Origin: Limnomonas spitsbergensis
Taxonomy: Eukaryota; Chlorophyta; Chlorophyceae; Chlamydomonadales
DNA length: 64,000 bases
Direction: 5' to 3'
NCBI GenBank assembly: GCA_037349105.1
Contig: JAYJMM010000124.1
Span: 5,378,001 to 5,442,000 of the forward strand
A model generated the notes under the pieces. That model was not told the DNA's origin and made no database searches. It saw only the letters and a list, made by a program, of their open reading frames with translations. Positions 1 through 11,758 of the stretch are shown here, in pieces. Position 1 is the stretch's first letter. Each line of letters opens with the position of its first letter. Position numbers and translations under genes: made by a program.

Positions 1-1
1 C

Positions 2-3000
2 ATCCTCGGTAGCTGCGTGGAGCTGCCGGAGCTGGGCCCCGCGGCGGCTACCTGGGCCTGTCTGGACCCCTGCTACGTCGCGATGGGGGAGGCCGTGGGC
101 GTGACTCTCACTCAGTGGCGGTGGCTGCTGGGCCTACTAGGCGTTGCAGACTTCCCGCGGCCGCTGCGCCGCTGCCTGAGCATGGCACCCAGCAAGAGGG
201 GCCAGGCAGGCAAGCTGCTGCCACCCGCCTGGCCGGCTGTCGCCGCCGCCGCTGATTGCACGGAGGAGGGCGGTGGGGCACCCTGCTGGCGTGTGGTGGA
301 CTGGCACTGTCCGGCACTGGCTGCCCTCATCGGCTGCCTGGTTGCCCAGCTTCCCAGCACTCATGAGCAAGGCCAAGGCGGGCAAGGGAATCCACACTGG
401 CATGCCTCAAAGCCAGAGGACCGCAACGGCGGCAAGAGGCGCAAGACCACGGCGACGGTGGCGCCCCCGCCGATCTTGCATGGCGGGAGTGCCATGGACG
501 CGGACCCTGTGCGTGCCCTGGCTAGCCTGGCGAGGATCTTGGTTGACCAGTGGGAGGCGTACAGGCCTGCTCTGGTCGCTGAGGCGACGGTGGCGGGTGG
601 CGGGGCGGGCGGCGGTAGGCAGACGGGGCTGCAGCTGCCTAGCACTCTGAGGATGCTGCTTCAGGACAGCGCGTGGCTGCCCAACAATGCAGGTGAGAGG
701 GATGGGTGCAAGGGGGGGGGGAGGGGATGCAGGGCGTGATAGATACTTCAGGAGTGAAGGAGTGGACGAGTGCAGATGGGCAAAATGTAGGCGGGGCAAA
801 AGCTTCCCGATTGCAGGAGGTAATGAGTGCAGGGGGGGATGGATGCTGACAGGGGGCGGACGTGTGCAGGAGGGGAGACATGCTGGGGGGAATGGATGAT
901 TCACGAGTGTAGGAGGTGACAAGTGCAGGGGGGAATGGATGCAGAGGGGGAAGAAAGCTTCATGAGGGCATGAGGGGGACAAAATGCTGGGGGGGGGGAC
1001 ACTGCACGAGTGCAGGCTGAAAGTACTGATGCCCGTTTTCAATCCAGCTCTCTCCAGACCTTACCTTTGCAGGCTGCTGGGCGTCCACAAATGAGGCGAT
1101 GGGGACCCAACCTTGATCGGCCTCAGGCCGGTGGCCCAAGCTTCAGAGCATGCTGCACTGGGCTTCCACGGTAGCCGAATAGTGGCCGAATAGTAGCCGA
1201 ATAGTAGCCGAATAGTAGCCGAATAGTAGCCCAATAGTAGCCCAATAGTAGCCCAATAGTTGCCGAATAGTAGCCAAAAAGTAACCGAATAGTAGCTATG
1301 AACTTGACATAAGCTGCTACCGCCCATGGCTCTTTGTCTGGTCAGCACCAGCGATTTGTCTCTGTTCCCGTCCCATGATCGTGATTCACAGATTTCGATC
1401 ACGTCATTTCAGCTTGTCGGCCTCCACACCTCCACACCTCTATATCCACACCGCCTGTTCATGATTTGATCCCTTGCCTCTGAACTGTCAGGTCCATCCC
1501 TTTGCAGTCCAGTGCTGTCTCTGGACATGTGGCACGCCGTGATGGTGGGGCACTTAACTGTCAGAAGGTCAATAGAATCAGAGAAAACACGTGGGGAAAC
1601 ATATGGAAGATATATGCCCCTGACCCTGCCCCTGCCCTCCTTCTCTGCCCCCTGAACCCCTCCCCCTTCCCCCTGCCCTTTGCAGGCTGGGTGGGGCATC
1701 CAAGGACTCTCCATCTCGACACCCCGTCCATGCGGGAGCTGTTTTGCAGCCATGTGGCCTACCTGAGCATCCCCGCCACCCCATCATCCCCATTGGGCTC
1801 CGTCACAGAGGGCTCAACCCCCTTCCAACTGGCCAAGGACCTTGGAGTGGTAACGGAGCCCAGCTGCCAGGCCTTGCTGGGCGTCCTGAGGCAGTGGGCG
1901 GGGCGCTCGAGGGCAGGGAGGCAAGCGGGAGGAGCGGCAGGCGTATGTAACATGTCCACACGTCGCTCGTGTGAGCTCTACGCCGCGCTGGGGCGTCTGA
2001 TGGTGGCGGAAGGCGAGGGGTCTGCTTATGAGGTAGGCAGGGGAGGAGGGACCCCCCCCGTGATTCCACGCGAAGCAAAAAATAGCTCCCTTTGGGAGCA
2101 AACCTTTCTTGTCAAAGGGGCGCTGGGGCGTCTGATGGTAGCGGAAGGCGTAGGGTCTGCCAATGAGGTAGGCAGGCGAGGAGGGGTGCTAGGGTTTGTG
2201 TGTGGTACGGATGCTGAAACAGCTATGAATTGCTGAATTGCTGATTTACCACTTCACTAGTTAACTTAATGATTTACTGGTTTGATACTGATACTGATAC
2301 TGATACTGATACTGATACTGATACTGATACTGATACTGATACTGATACTGATACTGATACTGATACTGATACTGATACTGATACTGATACTGATACTGAT
2401 ACTGATGCTGATGCTGATGCTGATGCTGATGCTGATGCTGATACTCATGCTCATGCTCATGCTCATGCTCATGCTCATGCTCATGCTCATGCTCATGCTC
2501 ATGCTCATGCTCATGCCGATGCCGATGCCGATGCCGATGCCGATGCCGATGCCGATGCCGATGCCGATGCCGATACCGATACGGATACTGATACTGATAC
2601 TGCGGCCTGATACTGCGGCCTGATACTGATACTGCGGCCTGATACTGCGGCCTAAGCACTGAAACCAAGAGGCCAGGAGTCTGAGGCCTGATGAGTCTGG
2701 CCCTTGCACCAGCCATGTCATATGGTCACCATTCTAGATGGCGAGCCATGAAGGTTTGGTGCATGCAGCTTCCTCGCAGCTTCCTCACCCCACCCTGCCC
2801 TGCACATCTCCCCCTTCCTCACCCCCCCCTGCCCTGCACCCCACCCCCTTTCTCGGCCCCCCCTGCCCTGCCCACCCCCTTTCTCGCCCCAGTACCCCCC
2901 CTGTCCACCCCCATTTCTCTCCCCTCCCTGACCCCCCCCCCCATTGGCCTTATCAGGTTTGCCAAGCTTTTAGCTCCGAAGCCTTGATCTGGCTTCCTGA

Positions 3001-3477
3001 CCTCGTCTCCAGGCAGCGCAGCACTCACGGCGAGGAGGTTCCGGGCAGCTTCTACCGCTGCCATGAGGTGCTGTGGCGCGACCCGACGGCGGCCGGCCTT
3101 CAGGCCGGGGACGGAGGCATCCTCCAGTGGCTACACCGCGACGCGGCAGCTGGGCAAAGCGGCGGGGACGGCGCCGCAGCCAGTAGCAGCGGCAACCCGC
3201 CAAACGGGGGCGGGGGCGGCAGCAAGAAGAAGAGGCGGAAGGCTCAGGCGCTCGGGAGGGGCGGCGGGGACGCCGCACAGCCCCGCGGGCCCGCGCTGCC
3301 CCGCCCGCTGGCGGCCCACTACCCGCCAGCGCTCGAGGCCTTCTTCCTGCAGCAGCTGCGGAGGAGTCCTGGTGGCGATGGGTCCGGGGCAGACCCCCGC
3401 GTCATAGGGAGCCGTTCAGCAGCAAAGGCTGCTCGTTTTGAGGAGCTTGACGGCTGTGCTGCTGACGCTACAGCTGC

Positions 3478-3509
<32 letters not shown>

Positions 3510-6500
3510 GTAATGGCAAGGAGCTGCGGTCAGGGGCAGGCGGGGCGCGGGCCGCTCTGATCATGGCGGAGCCCTCTCTACTTGTTCTGTGCGATGCGTT
3601 GGAGCGGGCAGCCATGAAGGCTGCTGCTGCTGCGGCGGCGGCGGCGGCGGCGGCGGCTGGGAGCAACTATGCTGTGTCATCCACCTCTGCCTCAAAGAGC
3701 TCGGGGGCTGCTGCTGCCTGGGAGGAGTCGCGCGTTCAGGTGAACTGCAGTACCCCTGACTGTGCTGAAGCGGGGTGCCTGTGGGTGAGCAGTGGTGTGT
3801 TCTTGGTGTGTGTCTCGGCCTGCCGCAGCTTTTTATTGAAGTGGAGAGAGAGGATAGGGGCAGCAGCAGCGGTCGCAGCTTGCTCGCGCAAGTTTACCAG
3901 CCTGGTATACAAAAGTGGCGAAGCTATAACTTACTTTTTGCTTATTTCAATCCGCTGTCTTGATGGGCTACATGCTGGGCAGCTGGGTACCTGAAAGAAA
4001 ACACCCCTCAACCTTCAACATTAAGCCCTTAACCCTCAACCCTCAACCCTTAAACCTTATTCCTCAACCCTCAACCCTCAACCCTTAACCCTCAACCCTC
4101 AACCCTCCCTTTAACATCCTTCCAGGTCGAGAATCCCTCCGGTGTCCACTGGAGTGGCGCATTTGACATCCCTGCTCTAGCAGCGGCAGAGGCAGAGTCT
4201 ACATTTCCCCCACCTCCCGCTCAAGCATGACGGACGCCTTACCCTGCTGACCTGCCTGGTCTCCTTCCCTGCTTAAACAGCGGCAGAGGCAGCGGCAGAG
4301 GCAGAGGCAGAGGCAGAGTCTACATTAACCCCCAAATCCTCTCAAGCATGACGGAGGCCTTTCCCTGCTGACCTGCCTGGTCTACGTCCCTGCTTAGGCA
4401 GAGGCAGAGGCAGAGTCTACATTAACCCCCAAATCCTCTCAAGCATGACGGAGGCCTTTCCCTGCTGACCTGCCTGGTCTACGTCCCTGCTTAGGCAGAG
4501 GCAGAGGCAGAGTCTACATTAACCCCCAAATCCTCTCAAGCATGACGGAGGCCTTTCCCTGCTGACCTGCCTGGTCTACGTCCCTGCTTAGGCAGCGGCA
4601 GAGGCAGAGGCTACATTCTCCCTAACCCCGCTCCTGCATGACAGAGGCCTTACCCTGCTGACCTGCCTGGTTTACGTCCCTGCCTGATCTCCGTCCCTTT
4701 CTGATCTCCGTCCCTGCTTTAGCAACGGCAGAGGCAGAGTCTACATTTGCCCCAAAACCTGCTCAAGTATGACGGAGGCCTTCCCTGCTGACCTGCCTCA
4801 TCTCCATCCCTGCTTTAGCAGCGGCAGAGGCAGAGGCAGCGGCTACATTCCCTCAATTCCCGCTCAAGCATGACGGAGGCCTTCCCTGCTGATCCCTACT
4901 TCCACAGCAGCAGAGACAGAGCCTACGGACCCTGCCTCCCACTCATGCATGCCGCATTCCGAATCCACAGCTCCCACATGCATGGAGGACGACCGCCCAT
5001 GCAGGCCGCAGCCCCATCCATGCTGTGACCCACCTGGCCCCCGTTCCTCTGTTGTCACAGGCCTTGAGCGTTTTCGAGATGTGGTCGTCCCGCCTGGAAG
5101 CTGGCGATCTTGACTCGAAGCAAGTGCAGCAGCTGGTCCTGCTTCTCTCCTCGCGCCCGCTGCTGCCTGCGGCCACGCTGCTGCAGCAGGGGCCGCCGCA
5201 GGCGGGCCCCGAGCACCTCCGCTGGACGCTGGGGCACGCCAGGCTGGGGCCTGCGCTCCTCCTCCAAGACGAGCCGGATGTTGCCGCCGCGTTCAGCGGC
5301 TCGCCGCCGTCCTCTGCGGCGCGGGACCGCAGCGTTCCCGCTCACGCCGACAGGGGCCTCCCCCGGCCTGCGGTGGTTTCTCTACTTGCGCTGGGCCCCA
5401 GCGGAAAGCGTGCCGCCGTCAGCCCGGAAGAGGACCGCGACGGGAGGCTGCAAGAGGTGCTGTCTGCGCCTGCGAGTGCCGCGATGCAGAGCTTGCTACG
5501 GGCACTCGGAGTCCAGCTGGTGTCTCAGCGGGTGGAGCGCCGGGTGGAGCTGTCTGCTGATGCCGATGCTGGCGGTGCAGCGGCGGCGGCGGCGGCGGCG
5601 GGTCCACTGGCGGCCATCTGCCGCCGGTCCAGGGCGGTGTTTCCGCTGGTTCAGCGCTACCTGATGCAGGTGGGGATGAGGCATAGCAGGCTGTGGTTTT
5701 GCAGTTTAGGTACCTCGTATGTGGGCAGGCGTCATAGCAGGCTGCCAGGCATTGTGGGCTGTGCAGATGGGGGATATGACGGGTCCTCATATGTGGGCTG
5801 GTGTCATGGCAGGTACATCTCTATGGTACAAAATTTGTCGTTCACCGTTTTGATGCTGTGGGACACCGTTTTAATGCTGGCGCTTTGCCAGTATCTCATA
5901 CGTAACCACCCCTGCGTCTAAACCTGCCTCTCACCCACTCCCAGAAGACCATGTACTGCTGCATGTACTGCTCCGTGTACTACTCCATGTACTGCTCCGT
6001 GTACTGCTCCACACCGCCGTCCCGCTGCCCTTGCCTCCTCTGCCCAGGCCCTCTCCCCCGAGTCGTTCGAGGCCTGCGACGCCGCCGTGCGCCCCCTGCT
6101 GCCCCGCTTCTCCTGCCGCACCGTCCCCGGCGCGACGCTGAAGCTGCACACGCGCCTGCTGCCTCCGCCTGCCAGCATCTCCGCTGCCGCCCACTCGGAG
6201 GGAAGCGGCTGCTCGGCTGTTGCGCCGGCCACCGCTGTGCTGCAGGGCGCATCGGAGCTGCTGGTGGTCGCGGATGCAGTCGGAGGAGGGGGGGCGATGC
6301 CTGCCCATTCTGGCCACAGCCAACAGGATGTGGACTTTGCCGTCAGCAAGGAGCTCGCCAGGTGCAGTGAGGGGACAGATCAGTGACAAGTTTGCGGCCA
6401 TCCTCCATGCCCCATGCCCATGTTCCATGCGGCCATCCTCCATGCCCCATGCGGCCATGCTCCATGCCCCATGGCCCATGCCTCATGGGGCCATCCTCCA

Positions 6501-9500
6501 TGCCCCATGCTCCATGTCCCATGGGGCCATCCTCCATGCCACATGCGGCCATCCTCCATGCCACATTCTCCATGCCTCATGCGGCCATCCTCCATGCCCC
6601 ATGCCCATGTCCCATGCGGCCAATATCCATGCCCCATGTGGCCATGCTCCATGCCCCATGTCCCATGCCTCATGCGGCCATCCTGCATGCACCATGCCCA
6701 TGTCCCATGCGGCCAATATCCATGCCCCATGTGGCCATGCTCCATGCCCCATGTCCCATGCCTCATGCGGCCATCCTCCATGCCCCATGTTCCATGCTCC
6801 ATGGGGCCATCCTCCATGCCCCATGCCCATGTCCGATGCTCATGCCTCATGCCCCATGCGGCCATGCTTTTTGCCCATGCTCCATGCCCCATGCAGTAGG
6901 CCCCAGTCACAACACTTAAACAAAGCAATGGCCATAATGGCGAGCGATTATTCAACCCAGCTGTGTGCCACATTATCTGCAACATGTTTGTGTGTGTGTT
7001 GGTTGGTTGGTTACTACAGTGTATGCTCTGCAGTGTGTGACTCGCTGTAGTGCTGTAGTGCTGTGTGTATGTTTCCTACCAATAATCTACTCCTGCTAGA
7101 AGCGATACCGTCTTGTATGTTCCCCGCAAAGGCCCAACCAGATTCCCCCCCCCTGCTTGCCTTTTGACAGGTTCTTCTGGCAGTGTTTGCCCGCCAAGTT
7201 TGCAAGTAACCCTGTCAACGAGGAAGAGATGCAGCTTGAAAGCGACGAAGAGATTGAGCATCTCGGCGAGGGCAGCAACAGCAGCAACATCTGGGGCGCT
7301 GTACCGCTCCAAGTGCGTACCGCGCTGTCCGACCTGCTGTACATGGCGCTGCTGGTCCAGGCGTCTGCTGGGGATGGGGACGGAGGCGGCGGAGGTGGCA
7401 GTACAGCCCTGGGCAACCTGGCAGTACACCGCAGCCTGCCGCGCTTGCCTGCAGGCAAGTTTTTTCTTTTTTGCCATTCAGGGCTTCAGCGCTCCAGCGC
7501 TGTTGGGGCGGCTGGGTGTGAACGCTGAGATCTTAGGTGTGCACGCTGAGATCATGTGTGTGAAAGCTGAGATCATGCGTGTGAATGCTGAGATCATGCG
7601 TGTGAACGCTGAGATCATGAGTGTGAACGCTGTGATCATGAGTGTGAACGCTGAGATCATGAGTGTGAATGCTGAGATCATGAGTGTGAACGCTGAGATC
7701 ATGAGTGTGAACGCTGAGATCATAAGTGCGAACGCTGTGATCATGAGTGTGAACGCTGAGATCATGGGATAGCAGTTTCGGCCTCTAGGTGCGATCATTC
7801 CTGCATAGCGCTGGCGGAATGGGCAGAGGTCGCTTGTTGTCCTGCAAGGCCCCAAGTGTGTTGCTAAAACGATGCCCACACCCCTAAACGTATGTTTGTG
7901 TGTCATGTTTGCTCAGGCGTATCCCCCTGGAAGGTTCCGGAGCCTCTCCCCGCACCCACCCCACCGCAGCCAATGCCTGGCTCTGCGGCACAAGGCTCGA
8001 GAGAAGGGTGGGTGGGTGAGGCCAGGCAGGAAGCTCCGGCCAACCCCGCGCATCACTACGGAGCATGGCAGCAGCAGCAGCAGCAGCCTCCCAACAGCCC
8101 TGCACATGCACAAGCCTCTAATGTGGGGGCGCCTCACCCCCATGGCCACTACCAGCACCAGCAGAGCTACCCTCGTCACACACCCCACCCGCAATACCAG
8201 CAGTACGGCCCGCCACGGCCTCTGCAGTACGGAATTCCATGTCCCCGGCCCCCGCTGCACCCCCCTCCTCAGCACCCAGCCGCGCAGGGGCGCGGTGCAG
8301 CGCCTGAAGGTACAGGAGCCCGACAGGGCTCAGGCGCGTCTTGGCCGCCCGCCCCTGGTCATGCAGCGCCCCTGCCGCCCGCCTCCGCGCCGGCAGCCTA
8401 CCATTCCGCAGCGGGCGCGGCGGCCTCAGCAGTCCTGTCGGAACCGGTCAGCGTCAACGCCCTGTCTCTTCCGTCATCGATCGCCATGAAGGTATGCTTT
8501 AGGGTTGTACCGCTTGGGGTTGTACCAGCTTGAAGAATGGGTGCGTATTAAGCACTCGTAACGCCCGATCAAGCCCTAAGGCACATTGTCTCGTCGCTTT
8601 GTCACTTCCTTCTTTGATCGCCTGGTGAAGATAGGCTTCAGGGAAACCGATATATAGCCAGAAAAGTGGATGCACATGCGATGTCTGACCATGCCCTAGA
8701 GCGCATCGTCTTGGCGCTTGCTGGCAGACCTTGTGGCCCCTGATGTCCCGCTCGCGTTATGTACTAGCAGGGCGGTGTCGTATCACAGAGGGCTTGCCAA
8801 GCTCGAAGAGATCCTAATAGGGCGGTGTCCGTGGCTGGCAGCGCTGGCTGGCTGGCTGGCTGGCAGAGCTGGCAGGGAGCGCTTGCTTGCAGAGCTTGTG
8901 GCCCCTGATATGCCGCAATCCGCGCAATACTCTGGCGAGATAGGACAGGAATAGGATCACCTGTAGGGGAGTCCCACTCCTCCCACCCAGCAGGAGTTCC
9001 ACTAATCCCTTAACCCTGAACCCTAAACCCTAAACCCTAAAACTCCCTGGTGGAGGGAGCTCCAGAAGGTGAAATTTGGGGGGGCGAATTCCCCATGGGA
9101 ATGGGCTTTTCGTAAGTTTGACTTATTTACAGGCGGCGGGGTCGATTTATAAAATGTTCTCTCTGTGATGTGTCCATCGCTTGTTTGGCGCAGCTGCTTG
9201 CTGCCGCTGAGCAACTGGAGCAGCAAGAGCAACAAAACAGGATGGCGAGGCAGCGCGGCGGCAGCGGGGCGCAGGAGGAGCAGGCCGCTGCAGCCCAGCA
9301 GTGGAGGATGCAGGTCGGTTGCCTCCAGATCCACCCAGATCTGAATGTCGATTAACTCAAGATCGACCCAGATCTGAAAGTCGGTTGCCTAAAGATCCAC
9401 CCAAATCTGAAAGTCAGTTGCTTACATCTATTTAAATATCCTGTTTTGACCTCTTCTGCAGCTTTCGACCTCTCTGCAAAGTTCAGGGGGCAGTTGAGTA

Positions 9501-10011
9501 GTTGACTCATAAAAACTATTTCGACGCTCACACCTTCTGTGTCTGTCAGGTGGGGCGTTGGGGGGAGGAGCTGGCGTATCATTTGCTGAGCTCAGCGCTG
9601 CAAGAGGGGCGCCTTGAGGGGCTCCTGCCCGGCATCCTCGCGACGTGCCCCGAGGCCATGGCGGGCGGCATCGGGCTGAAGCAGCTGCAGGTGGTGTGGC
9701 TGAACGAGAAGGAGGAGTCTTGGATGCCGTACGACCTTGTCTTGGTGGGGAGCGGCGGCCAGGTGAAGGCATATGTTGAGGTCAAGAGCAGCCGGGGGCA
9801 CAACCGGGACATGTTTGAGATGTCGAGGGGCGAGTTCACGTTTGCGGAGCGGGAGGGGCGGCGTTACCACGTGCTGCGGGTCTGGGGCAGCGGCGGCGCG
9901 GTGGCGGCCGGCTCGGCGCAGGGCGGGGCTGTCCCTGCCCGCGTGCAAGCGTTCAGGGACCCCATCTCGCTGTGGCAGCAGAAGCGCTTGTCAGTGTGCT
10001 TGCTGGTGTGA
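2..10011 (+). CDS. NOV: NO VEIN-like protein, C-terminal part (DUF3883), 5' end outside window
   Basis: Exons by frame and splice sites: 2-692, 1686-2032, 2957-3739, 5061-5669, 6048-6361, 7171-7454, 7917-8491, 9194-9313, 9550-10011. They give 1394 codons and a stop with every phase matching. The last exon carries a DUF3883-type domain: GRWGEELAYHLL near its start, then VVWLNEKEESWMPYDLVLVG, YVEVKSSRGH, FEMSRGEFTFA and a closing DPISLWQ. This is the layout of the plant NO VEIN C-terminus. Upstream exons carry NO VEIN-like blocks such as PFQLAKDLGVVTE, ALIWLPDLV and SVFEMWSSRL. The GHKL ATPase-like domain expected at the N-terminus would lie before position 1. Exon 3 contains runs of 10 Asp and 13 Ala; exon 7 is a Pro/Gln-rich 191-codon insert. 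In plants NOV is a nuclear protein needed for vascular patterning; a role in an alga is unknown. Family call is strong, minor splice choices less so. Confidence 0.8.
1171..1296. repeat. 11-bp minisatellite in NOV-like intron 1
   Basis: About 11 copies of an AATAGTAGCCG unit with a few substitutions. It lies inside intron 693-1685. Confidence 0.85.
2119..2176 (+). repeat. Duplicate of NOV-like exon 2 donor junction
   Basis: The 3' end of exon 2 (GCGCTGGGGCGTCTGATGGT through GAG|GTAGGCAGG at 1985-2040) recurs with few changes, including the donor GAG|GTAGGC. It lies 133 bases into the downstream intron. Confidence 0.85.
2284..2653. repeat. Segmented hexanucleotide repeat in NOV-like intron 2
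   Basis: A block of GATACT units (about 20) gives way to GATGCT, then CATGCT, then GATGCC, then GATACC/GATACT, ending in GATACTGCGGCCT units. The blocks are internally pure. Long open frames over it are an artefact of the 6-bp period. Confidence 0.95.
3998..4112. repeat. Telomere-like CCCTCAA array in NOV-like intron 3
   Basis: About 15 units of CCCTCAA / CCCTTAA type in tandem. They resemble interstitial telomeric sequence of the CCCTAAA class. Confidence 0.75.
4177..4925. repeat. ~97-bp minisatellite in NOV-like intron 3
   Basis: About eight copies of a unit containing GGCAGAGTCTACATT and AAGCATGACGGAGGCCTT, the central ones nearly identical. Non-coding. Confidence 0.85.
6398..6896. repeat. 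CCATGCCCCATG-type minisatellite in NOV-like intron 5
   Basis: Irregular tandem copies of ATGCCCCATGCGGCCATCCT with a longer ~110-bp repeat between 6600 and 6780. It opens long frames on both strands, none of them genic. Confidence 0.85.
7516..7768. repeat. 21-bp minisatellite, 12 copies, in NOV-like intron 6
   Basis: The unit GTGTGAACGCTGAGATCATGA steps by exactly 21 bp, giving a false repetitive frame of seven residues. It lies in the GC-AG intron 7455-7916. Confidence 0.9.
7917..8491 (+). other. Pro/Gln-rich low-complexity exon of the NOV-like gene
   Basis: This single exon adds about 191 residues, mostly Pro, Gln, Ala, His and Tyr, between conserved NO VEIN blocks. It includes a run of six Gln and HYQHQQSYPRH-like segments, a prion-like composition. 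No known fold is visible. The frame is fixed by the neighbours: acceptor TCAG before 7917 in phase 1 and donor AAG|GTATGC after 8491 in phase 0. Confidence 0.6.
9014..9046. repeat. Short telomere-like CCCTAAA run
   Basis: Four to five CCCTAAA/CCCTGAA units in NOV-like intron 7. CCCTAAA is the plant-type telomere unit; the run is interstitial. Confidence 0.6.
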
Positions 10012-10591
10012 GCAGAGAAAGGCTGGCGAGGAGAGGTTGGGGGTGTGAGGGGGAGAAGAGCTGCTGGCGAGGAGAGGTTGGGGTGCCCTTTCACTTTTAG
10101 AGGTGAAAGAGATATGAGGACGTCAGAATGTCTCAACAGCGTAGGCTCTACGGCACGGTTCTAACCCTTGTCCAAATTCCATGGGCCTAAAAAGTGTGCT
10201 TAAATGCCCGGGCATTAAAGCATATGCCTAACAGCATGGGCGATAAGCATGTGCTAATATCATGAGCAAACTCCCATGGACCTACTCCTCCCTCCTCCCT
10301 CCTCCCTCCACCCCAACATGCACCATTCATCGCCCCATTATTTTACGTTGAAAGACACTATTGATGAGTAGCTCCCAAAGAATTGTAGGCCCCGAGGAGG
10401 GCAGTGTCGGCACTTCGTACTGTTGGACAGCTGCACAAGTGTTCATTTGATAGGGTTTAGGGCTGGCATCCTTAAGAGTGTCGTCTGATATTTGAGGATG
10501 TGTGTTGCGCCATTAAGCGGTAAACGGTACAGTTTGGATGGGCAGACAGACACTTCTACCCACGTATAAGGTACACTGTACTACCGGCACG

Positions 10592-10596
10592 TGTAA
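10592..10596 (+). terminator. Candidate TGTAA polyadenylation signal for the NOV-like gene
   Basis: TGTAA, the usual green-algal polyadenylation signal, occurs here about 580 nt after the stop codon. I saw no earlier copy downstream of the stop. The pentamer is short and can occur by chance. Confidence 0.35.
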
Positions 10597-11142
10597 TTGG
10601 GCAATGGCATTGATTGATAACTAAAGTGGGGACTAGCTCATGTTCATGACAAAACTCTAGAGAGTAGTGAGCCCTGCTACAATATCTTCGCCACGTGGAC
10701 GCTCAACCATCCAGTTGGTAAGAAAGGAAATTATGTGGAAAGAGGTATCGGTAGGAAAGGAGATACAAGTTGGCAAAGCAAGTAATGGGGCAGACAAAAG
10801 GGTGTAAAGGAAAATGAGTCTGGGCATTCCCCAACCCCTGAAGAGGGTAGAGACTTAGCCATGGAAGTGAGCCTCCAGACCGATCAGGCCTGCCACTGTG
10901 CAGAGTTCTCCTACGCAGCGGTCCCAGTCCATTAGTTGACGATCGTTCCGCGCAATTTAGGGTAATCCCGCCACAAAAGCCCAGCGCCCACCAGATTGGA
11001 GGGCCCTGCCAGAGCAACATACAGGCAGCAGTAGCTTGATCAGCTTGGGGACGTGAGACAATGGGTGGGTGGCAGTCGGTAATAAAAAAACGGTGGCGTC
11101 TCTAACAGCTCCAGTTGACCCTAAAGAAGGGCAGAAATGCAT

Positions 11143-11243
11143 GGGCCAGAGCCGCCTAGGGCTAGACAGCGACCCTAGGGCCAGAGCCGCCTAGGGCTAG
11201 ACAGCGACCCTAGGGCCAGAGCCGCCTAGGGCTAGACAGCGAC
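11143..11243. repeat. 35-bp direct repeat, about 3 copies
   Basis: The unit begins GGGCCAGAGCCGCCTAGGG and is repeated almost without change from 11143 to 11243. It lies in the convergent intergenic region and is not coding. Confidence 0.8.
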
Positions 11244-11758
11244 TAACGTCACAACATTCAAATATCTGGCAGCTGTTCCCATTTGGCAATGTTTGATATA
11301 TGCGTGGGTTATCTACGAGCGGATCTTCGCTCATGAGGGGCCCTGGTCATAACTATAAGGACCATTTCGTTATTGTAATCTGCATGCGCCTAACACGTAC
11401 CTGTAGCTCCTACATGGCTCGGACTTAGAGCTCAAAAACTGTAACCACTAGCCAAGGCTTATATCCCGCAGCACTCAAGTGGCTTACCCTACTTGATGTT
11501 CCCCACCCCTACTGCTGAATGTGCTGCATGGCCCAGACCTCTCCACTTAGTACACCGCTGGTACACCGCTGGTGACATCCATACCCAAAGGTTGAGAGAT
11601 TGAACCCGCCACACGATCTTCTCTCCCCCCCTCGAGACAGCCGGGACACGCGTTCCTGCCCCTCACAAAGGAGGGTAGCATGGCTGCACCATGGTCCTGG
11701 CTGTGCTTGGTACCTGGAATTGAGCTTAGTCATTCCCTACCGGCCCCTCACGGCTGAG

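Noticed and set aside
3998..4112. Telomere or chromosome end
   Set aside because: The telomere-like units are degenerate, short and inside an intron, with genes on both sides; similar runs recur at 20490, 33446 and elsewhere.
6220..7050. Long Met/His/Pro/Cys-rich frames on both strands
   Set aside because: They derive from the CCATGCCCCATG minisatellite in a NOV-like intron; both strands being open shows a repeat artefact.
7455..7460. GT donor at 7459 instead of GC at 7455
   Set aside because: It gives phase 2, while the next exon must enter in phase 1 to reach the conserved C-terminal exons.
8717..8954. Short + frame with LVAPDVPLALC / LVAPDMPQ repeats as an extra NOV exon
   Set aside because: It is a ~160-bp direct duplication within the intron, does not match the family, and the flanking exons already join in phase without it.
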